Positions 5,233 through 10,250 of a DNA stretch of 10,250 bases are shown here, one piece after another; position 1 is the stretch's first letter; the number at the start of each line of letters is the position of its first letter. The notes under the pieces were generated by a model. It had not been told where the DNA came from. It made no database searches and worked only from the letters and a program-made list of their open reading frames with translations. The translations under genes and the position numbers were made by a program. Source of the stretch: JAADHY01 sp964428935 (lineage in GTDB: Bacteria > Planctomycetota > Planctomycetia > Planctomycetales > Planctomycetaceae); assembly GCA_964428935.1 (NCBI GenBank), contig CAYSAG010000184.1, positions 1 to 10,250 of the forward strand, in the 5' to 3' direction.

Positions 5233-6537
5233 CTACCGCTTCAAGTACGAAATGGCTTCCTCCCACGTCGGAATGTTCTCGTACTTGACCGGCTGTTCTT
5301 CACCCTCTTCTTCGGGCTGAGGCTTTTCGGCTGTCGAGGCCTCTTTCTTTCTGCGGCGTTTCTTGCGCCGTCGGCCGGAGCTTTCCGCTTCCGACGCGGC
5401 TTCGGCCAGCTCCCCTTCCGCCGGCTCCTCGCCCGCCGCCGGCTCGCCCGCTTCCGCCGTTTCGGCCGACTTGCTGCGGCGACGCCTGCGGCGACGTCGT
5501 TTGCGTCGCGTCGGTTCCTCTTCCGTTGTTTCCTCTTCCGCCTCGACCTCCGTCCCCGCCGTTTCCGTTGGCTGAGCGGCCGCGACAGACTCCCTCGGCT
5601 CTTCCGACGTCCCTGCCGTTTCCCTTCGAGCCGCGGCCTTTCCAGCCTTCACCGCTTCGGCCGTCTCCTCCTCTTCCTCCTCTTCCGGCTCCTCCCGCCC
5701 GACCTCCGACAGCAGTTCTTCCAGTTCTTCCTCGTCGAGCACGCCGGCGCCGAAGTCGTCGTCCTCAATGAACTCGTTTCGCCGAGGCGAGGGTCGCGGA
5801 GCCACAATGGGCCCTTGGTCGTCCACGACGACGCGAATGCCTTTCTGCTCGGTGCCCGCCGCACCTTCCGCGGGCTCGAGCGGCGACTCGGCCTGCGCCG
5901 CCGCGGCCTCAGACTCTGTCGAGCCGCCACGCTCCGTCGGTGCGGCCTGGTGCGACTCGGCCGGACGCTCCGCTTTCTCTCGCCCCCAGCGTCGGGTTGC
6001 CGCGTCACCAGTCGCAGCCGGCTCGGTCGCTTCGGCTTCGTCCTCGAGCTTCCTCAGCGCGTCCCAGTAGGAGTCGTCCGAGGAGGCTGTTGCCGACGGC
6101 TCTGGCTTGCCCGCCGAAACAACCTCTTTCGCCCGTTCTGCCGGTCTCTGTTCTTCCGACGTGCCGGCCGCTGCGGGCTCCGACGGCCTTGCAACCTCCG
6201 GCTCGGCCGACTCCGCCTCGACAGCGGCAGTTTCCGCCTCTTGGGCCGGCTCGCCGGCCGACGTCGGCTCCGCCTTCTCAGCCCCTGCCGCTCCGGCCGG
6301 TTCCGCGCCCGCCGCCGAAGGAGCCTCAACGCCAGCGTTCGTTTCGCCCGCCGCTTCCGGCTGGTCCGGCGAGCTCGTTTCGTCGTCGCCGAGCAGCTCG
6401 TCCAGGTCGATTTGCTCCAGAATTTCCTCGTCCTCCGGCTTGGGTGCGTCTTTGGTTCGCCCAAGCCCGAGAATGTCCTGAGCCAACTCCTTCAGGCGTT
6501 CCGCCTTCCGTTTGCGACTGTCGTCTTTTCCGTTCAT
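5233..6537 (-). CDS. Acidic, disordered protein with two arginine-rich tracts
   Basis: The ATG at 6537 gives 434 residues; the frame stays open upstream to 6660 but that extension is atypical and starts with TTG. Residues 5-26 are a basic amphipathic N terminus (RKRKAERLKELAQDILGLG). Most of 30-340 is Glu/Ala/Pro-rich low complexity, broken by short conserved-looking islands: YWDALRKLEDE (157-167), GIRVVVDDQGPIVAPRPSPRR (233-253, one peptide) and FGAGVLDEEELEELL (262-276). Two basic tracts follow, residues 344-357 (nearly all Arg, ending SKS) and 389-399 (RRRKKRRRKK core). The C terminus is a short folded-looking motif, YENIPTWEEAISYLKR (419-434). There is no signal peptide, so it should be cytoplasmic. 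Alternating acidic and Arg-rich blocks are typical of nucleic-acid-binding or condensate-forming proteins such as the tail of RNase E. That comparison rests on composition only. From memory, IPxWxEAI-type endings occur in other planctomycete proteins. Confidence 0.85.
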   Translation of the reverse strand: MNGKDDSRKRKAERLKELAQDILGLGRTKDAPKPEDEEILEQIDLDELLGDDETSSPDQPEAAGETNAGVEAPSAAGAEPAGAAGAEKAEPTSAGEPAQEAETAAVEAESAEPEVARPSEPAAAGTSEEQRPAERAKEVVSAGKPEPSATASSDDSYWDALRKLEDEAEATEPAATGDAATRRWGREKAERPAESHQAAPTERGGSTESEAAAAQAESPLEPAEGAAGTEQKGIRVVVDDQGPIVAPRPSPRRNEFIEDDDFGAGVLDEEELEELLSEVGREEPEEEEEEETAEAVKAGKAAARRETAGTSEEPRESVAAAQPTETAGTEVEAEEETTEEEPTRRKRRRRRRRRSKSAETAEAGEPAAGEEPAEGELAEAASEAESSGRRRKKRRRKKEASTAEKPQPEEEGEEQPVKYENIPTWEEAISYLKR

Positions 6538-6661
6538 TGCCTGCCAACCTGACCAAGACCGTTCAGTCTGTTGCGACCGTCGCGCTGACGGGCCGCGACG
6601 CCCGAAGCCAACCTGCCGGACGGCCCCCCGCACTCGGACCGTGTGCGGCCGCAAGGCCAAG

Positions 6662-6679
6662 GCCGACCCGCCGGTCGGC
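6662..6679. repeat. Perfect 7-bp hairpin in the acidic-protein leader
   Basis: GCCGACC (6662-6668), loop CGCC, GGTCGGC (6673-6679). It sits about 125 bases upstream of the acidic-protein start and would lie in its leader if transcription begins near 6705. No T-tract follows on either strand. Confidence 0.35.
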
Positions 6680-6959
6680 TCAACGCCGCTTCTCTCCGCC
6701 GCGTGTCGTGGATTTTACTACTCGTCCGCCGTTGTTGACAGTCTTTCCGCGAGCCCCGAGGGCCGGCCCGGTTCCGCGCCGCGGGGCCTCCGCTCCGCGT
6801 CGCGCGGTCTGCTACGGTCTCGGCCAGCCCGCCGCGAGACCCCCGCCGGCGGCTGGCCGGACGCGAGCCGGCAGCGGACGAACACGCTCGCCGACCTTGC
6901 GCGGTCGAGCGGCTCCGTTCCGGCAGCCTTCCTCCGGCGACGGCCGGCAGGCTCGCGGA

Positions 6960-6973
6960 GCCGACGCGTCGGC
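6960..6973. promoter_or_regulatory. 14-bp palindrome, candidate operator
   Basis: GCCGACGCGTCGGC is a perfect palindrome. Its centre is about 32 bases upstream of the -35 hexamer at 6998, near position -68 relative to the predicted start, a place where activators often bind. No regulator gene is adjacent. A palindrome of this length can arise by chance in GC-rich DNA. Confidence 0.3.
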
Positions 6974-6997
6974 CCCGGAGCGGCTTTCGCGACGGGC

Positions 6998-7027
6998 TTG
7001 ACACGCCCAGCCGCGTGCCGGCACAAT
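6998..7027 (+). promoter_or_regulatory. Sigma70-like promoter of the cytochrome gene
   Basis: TTGACA (6998-7003), an 18-base spacer and CACAAT (7022-7027) match a housekeeping promoter and repeat the layout seen at 2667-2696. Transcription would begin near 7034, giving a leader of about 135 nt before the ATG at 7170. Confidence 0.6.
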
Positions 7028-7156
7028 CGACTGGCAGAACCGACGGCCAGCAAACGGCTTACGACCAAACGGACGAGAGAGCCGCGTCCGGCCGGCCCGT
7101 CGTGGAGCTGGACCGTCCACCGTCACTACCGGTTCGCGCGGACGAACCTGGAGTTC

Positions 7157-7164
7157 GGGAGAGG
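7157..7164 (+). promoter_or_regulatory. Ribosome binding site of the cytochrome gene
   Basis: GGGAGAGG ends five bases before the ATG at 7170 and supports that start, which also places a signal peptide at the N terminus. Confidence 0.7.
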
Positions 7165-7169
7165 CGCTA

Positions 7170-10100
7170 ATGAGGCACGGGTTGTCCCCCTTTTCATGCC
7201 GGCTTGCTGTGCTTCCGGTTTGGGCGGCGTTGAGCGTGTTCGTGGCTGTTGCCGTTGGTGCCGGCCAGAGTCCGAGCACACGGCCGTGCGGGTCACCTGG
7301 TCAGGCGAACGAACGGTTCTCTCTTCCGACCGACACGTTGTTCTGCATTGGTCAGCCGGACGCTCGGTGCGCGGAGTTCGGTCTGGCCGACGAGGGCTAC
7401 CGGGCGTTCTTGCGTCGGTTTCCGAACGGAGCTGTCTACACGGTCGGCCGCAGCACGCCGCGAGACTGGCCCTACATTCACCCGGCCCACCGCGACAAAT
7501 GGGCCGGGGCTCGAGCCCACACGTTTACGATTCGTTACGCGGCGGACCGGACCAACGCGAAGACCTTGTACTTGGTCCTTGGCATTTGCGGCGCCCATTC
7601 CACCGAACACTCGACGGTGGTCGTGAGCGTCAACGGTCGGACGTTGCCTCCGCAGGTGGCGCCGGCCGGAGTCATGGAACCGTGCTTCGACCGGCGAAAA
7701 CGCGGCGAGCCGAAGTCGCTGGTTTTTGCCATTCCGTCCGGTTCGCTGCGAAAGGGAGTGAATGAAATTTCGATTCGGTTGGAGCGTCAAAGCTGGATTC
7801 TGTACGACTACGTGGCCTTGCGAACGGTGAACCGCCCGCTGCCGATTGTCGAGCCGCCACCGGTCGACCTGCTGGCCCAGTTCGCTCGCGGGCCCATGCG
7901 GGACGTCGAACAAATTGTCTTCGCCGTCCGACAGCCCGGCAAAGACGGTCACTGGTACGCGAACTTCGGCTACTACGCCGACGACGTGAACCGGCTGACC
8001 TACGGCGACGGCGGACGTCTGTGTCTGCTCAACCTGAAAACCGGAAAGCTGACCGTTCTGCTGGACGACCCACGCGGCGGTGTCCGAGACCCGGTGGTTC
8101 ACTACGACGCCAAGAAGATTCTTTTCTCTTACCGCAAGGGCGGCACGCCGTACTACCACCTTTACGAAATCAACGTCGACGGTACCGGCTTGCGACAGCT
8201 GACCTCCGGTCCTTACGACGACATTGAGCCCACTTACCTGCCCAACGGCGACATTGTGTTCGTTTCCAGCCGGTGCAAGCGTTGGGTCAATTGCTGGCTG
8301 ACGCAGGTCGCCACCTTGTACCGCTGCGACGCCAACGGAAACAACATTCGCCCAATCTCGGCCAACAACGAACACGACAACACGCCGTGGGTGCTGCCGG
8401 ACGGCCGGCTCTTGTACCAGCGGTGGGAGTACGTCGACCGGTCTCAGGTCGACTACCACCACCTGTGGACGTGCAACCCGGACGGCACGAACCAAATGGT
8501 CTTCTTCGGCAACATGCACCCCAGTACGCTCATGATTGACGCCAAGCCCGTTCCGGGCAGCGACCGGGTGGTGGCCATTTTTTCGCCCGGCCACGGACGA
8601 CGCGAGCACGTCGGAGCGGTGGTGCTGATTGACCCACACCGCGGCCCGGACGACTTGACGGCCGTGCGGCGAGTCCGCTCGGAGCCGAAGTTCCGCGACC
8701 CGTGGGCGTTCAGCGAACACGCTTTCCTGGCCGCTCGCGGAACCGAGCTCGTCCTGTTCGACGACCAGGGCAACGAGCAGACGATTTTCCGGCTGCCCAA
8801 GCGGGACGTCGCGGCTGGACTGGAGTGCCACGAGCCGAGGCCGCTGGTCAAACGGCCCCGCGAACGAATCATTCCCGACCGCGTCGACCTGCGAAAAACG
8901 ACCGGCCTGTTGGTGCTCGCCAACGTTTACGAAGGCCGCAACATGGTCGGCGTGAAAAAAGGCGAAATCAAGAAGCTGCTCGTTTTGGAAACGTTGCCCA
9001 AGCCCATCAACTACACCGGCGGCATGGACCCGTTGACGTACGGCGGTTCGTTCACGTTGGAGCGAGTCTTGGGCACGGTGCCGGTCGAGCCGGACGGGTC
9101 GGCGTACATGGAGCTGCCCGCCCTGAGGGGCCTGTTCTTCGTGGCGCTGGACGAAAACGACTTGGCCGTCAAACGCATGCAAAGCTTCTTGACGGTCGAG
9201 CCGGGCGAGATTACCGGTTGCGTGGGCTGCCACGAACAGCGGACGCGAACCATTTTGCCCGACACCAACCTCATGGCTCTGCGACGCCCGCCCAGCCAAA
9301 TCGAACCGATTACCGACTGCCCGGACGTGTTCGACTTCCCACGCGACATTCAACCCATTCTCGACCGATTGTGCGTCGACTGTCACGGGTACGAGAAGAC
9401 GGAGCGAGGCGGTCCGTACGCCGGACGGGTCATTCTGACCGGCGACCACGGTCCCATGTTTTCTCACTCGTACTTCACGTTGACCGTGCGCCGGTTGTTC
9501 GTCGACGGACGGGACCAACCGAAAAGCAACTACCCGCCGCGAGCGCTCGGCTCGTCGGCCAGCCGTTTGCTCAAAATGATTGACGGCTCGCACTACGGCG
9601 TTCGCGCCACCGAACACGAGCGGAAAATGCTGCGGCTGTGGATTGAAGTGGGAGCGCCCTACCCGGGCACGTACGCTGCGCTGGGCAGTGGGTCGATTGG
9701 CGGTTACTTCCAGAACCGGCAGGTCAACACCGACTACGACTGGCCGACCACTCGGAAGGCGGCCGAAGTCATGCAGCGTCGCTGCGACCGTTGTCACACG
9801 GGGGTCAACGTTCTGCCCAAAGCTTTGTCGGACGAACGAGGCGTTTCGTTCTGGCGGTTCGACCTGAACGACCCGCGGCTGAAACTGAGCCGGCACATTG
9901 TTTTCAACCTGTCGCGGCCCGAGAAGTCTCTGTTGCTGTTGGCTCCGCTGGCCAAAAAGGCGGGCGGCTTCGAGCTGTGCCGCGACCAACAAGGCCGCCC
10001 GGCCCCCGTGTTCCGCTCCACCAACGACCCCGACTACCAAGCTCTGTTGGCCATGGTCGAGGCCGGCCGTCGGAACCTGGAGCAAATCAAGCGGTTCGAC

Positions 10101-10250
10101 ATGCCCGGCTTCGTCCCGCCCAAACCGTACGTTCGCGAAATGAAACGCTTCGGAATTCTGCCGAAGGACTTTCCCGAGAACCGGCCGTTCGACTACTACC
10201 AAACCGACCGCCGGTACTGGCAGTCGTTGTGGTGGCGCGGGCTCGACTCA
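7170..10250 (+). CDS. Secreted multi-haem cytochrome, hydrazine-synthase-alpha-like, with N-terminal PL4-like domain (3' end cut)
   Basis: The frame is open from an ATG with a good ribosome site to the window edge: 1027 codons, no stop. Residues 1-31 are a Sec signal peptide (hydrophobic LAVLPVWAALSVFVAVAV, cleavage near GAG). Residues 55-220 resemble the C-terminal beta-sandwich of family-4 rhamnogalacturonan lyases (IGQPDA at 60-65, DWPYIHPAH at 99-107, VVSVNGR, GVNEISIRL), a non-catalytic sugar-binding-type fold. Residues 240-650 are a beta-propeller of the hydrazine synthase alpha middle-domain type, with TolB-like repeats (IEPTYLPNGDIVFVSSR near 352; NTPWVLPDGRLLYQRWEY near 405; NPDGTNQM near 436). 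Haem c sites follow: CVGCH 684-688, CVDCH 735-739, CDRCH 872-876. The ending (DYYQTDRRYWQSLWW) suggests few residues are missing. It should act in the periplasm or outside the cell as a redox protein. True hydrazine synthase activity is not implied: the position four after the first haem His is Thr, where I recall HzsA having its Tyr haem ligand. Substrate unknown. Confidence 0.9.
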   Translation, partial: MRHGLSPFSCRLAVLPVWAALSVFVAVAVGAGQSPSTRPCGSPGQANERFSLPTDTLFCIGQPDARCAEFGLADEGYRAFLRRFPNGAVYTVGRSTPRDWPYIHPAHRDKWAGARAHTFTIRYAADRTNAKTLYLVLGICGAHSTEHSTVVVSVNGRTLPPQVAPAGVMEPCFDRRKRGEPKSLVFAIPSGSLRKGVNEISIRLERQSWILYDYVALRTVNRPLPIVEPPPVDLLAQFARGPMRDVEQIVFAVRQPGKDGHWYANFGYYADDVNRLTYGDGGRLCLLNLKTGKLTVLLDDPRGGVRDPVVHYDAKKILFSYRKGGTPYYHLYEINVDGTGLRQLTSGPYDDIEPTYLPNGDIVFVSSRCKRWVNCWLTQVATLYRCDANGNNIRPISANNEHDNTPWVLPDGRLLYQRWEYVDRSQVDYHHLWTCNPDGTNQMVFFGNMHPSTLMIDAKPVPGSDRVVAIFSPGHGRREHVGAVVLIDPHRGPDDLTAVRRVRSEPKFRDPWAFSEHAFLAARGTELVLFDDQGNEQTIFRLPKRDVAAGLECHEPRPLVKRPRERIIPDRVDLRKTTGLLVLANVYEGRNMVGVKKGEIKKLLVLETLPKPINYTGGMDPLTYGGSFTLERVLGTVPVEPDGSAYMELPALRGLFFVALDENDLAVKRMQSFLTVEPGEITGCVGCHEQRTRTILPDTNLMALRRPPSQIEPITDCPDVFDFPRDIQPILDRLCVDCHGYEKTERGGPYAGRVILTGDHGPMFSHSYFTLTVRRLFVDGRDQPKSNYPPRALGSSASRLLKMIDGSHYGVRATEHERKMLRLWIEVGAPYPGTYAALGSGSIGGYFQNRQVNTDYDWPTTRKAAEVMQRRCDRCHTGVNVLPKALSDERGVSFWRFDLNDPRLKLSRHIVFNLSRPEKSLLLLAPLAKKAGGFELCRDQQGRPAPVFRSTNDPDYQALLAMVEAGRRNLEQIKRFDMPGFVPPKPYVREMKRFGILPKDFPENRPFDYYQTDRRYWQSLWWRGLDS

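Larger units (their letters stand above)
6538..7169. other. Divergent intergenic region
   Basis: This 632-base stretch separates two genes that point away from each other. It holds a good promoter for the cytochrome gene (6998-7027), a 14-bp palindrome just upstream of it (6960-6973), and a hairpin at 6662-6679. For the minus-strand gene the only promoter hint is TAAAAT read on the minus strand (6717-6712) with a poor -35, which would give a leader of about 170 nt. Another TTGACA at 6735-6740 on the plus strand has no acceptable -10. No coding potential was seen here. Confidence 0.6.

Noticed and set aside
4837..6552. 571-codon plus-strand open frame rich in Arg, Leu and Phe
   Set aside because: It is the complement of the Glu/Ala-rich minus-strand gene. 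Its Arg/Leu/Phe repeats are just the reverse of the GAA/GCC/GAG codon runs, and there is no ribosome site or domain.
6538..6660. Upstream extension of the acidic protein to a TTG at 6660
   Set aside because: The added 41 residues are Arg/Gly-rich, unlike the protein, and start with a rare codon, whereas ATG at 6537 opens a well-formed helix.
6735..6740. TTGACA as a third promoter
   Set aside because: At 17-19 bases downstream there is only GC-rich sequence with no resemblance to a -10 element.
7293..10202. Antisense open frame of 969 codons opposite the cytochrome gene
   Set aside because: It is aligned codon-on-codon with the sense gene. Antisense stops there need sense TTA, CTA or TCA codons, which this GC-rich gene avoids. 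The translation has no recognisable domain, while the sense strand has a signal peptide and haem motifs.

Overview
The window is GC-rich bacterial DNA and most likely comes from a planctomycete. The main clue is the gene cut by the right edge. It encodes a secreted multi-haem protein with a hydrazine-synthase-alpha-like propeller and planctomycete-style CXXCH cytochrome domains, and its C-terminal block (SRPEKSLLLLAPLAKKAGG) is typical of that phylum as I remember it. The genus cannot be told from this sequence. No tRNA, rRNA, CRISPR array, transposase or phage gene was recognised.

Layout, left to right. (1) 1-1348 (+): the 3' part of a hybrid histidine kinase with an ATPase domain, an atypical receiver and a canonical C-terminal receiver. 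(2) 1349-3127: about 1.8 kb with no convincing gene. It contains a strongly structured element at 1865-1983 that looks like a roughly 119-nt three-helix RNA, then a hairpin, then a hairpin plus T-tract at 2101-2123, and then a good sigma70-like promoter at 2667-2696. (3) 3128-4675 (+): a lipoprotein made of about 10-11 TPR repeats. (4) 4713-5003 (-): a small basic-tailed membrane protein that converges on the TPR gene across a 37-bp gap with a perfect GC hairpin. (5) 5233-6537 (-): a 434-residue disordered, acidic protein with two arginine-rich tracts, probably co-transcribed with the small membrane gene. (6) 6538-7169: a divergent intergenic region carrying a second TTGACA-N18 promoter and a 14-bp palindrome. 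(7) 7170-10250 (+): the secreted cytochrome, open to the window edge (1027 codons seen, probably nearly complete).

The genes do not form one obvious pathway. The kinase, TPR lipoprotein, minus-strand pair and cytochrome appear to be separate transcription units. The two observations most worth following are the structured element at 1865-1983, which I cannot match to a known RNA family, and the cytochrome, which joins a polysaccharide-lyase-family-4-like sugar-binding fold to a hydrazine-synthase-like haem scaffold. A codon-level oddity runs through all five genes: isoleucine is almost always ATT despite strong C preference at other third positions, except that every Ile codon followed by AA is ATC.
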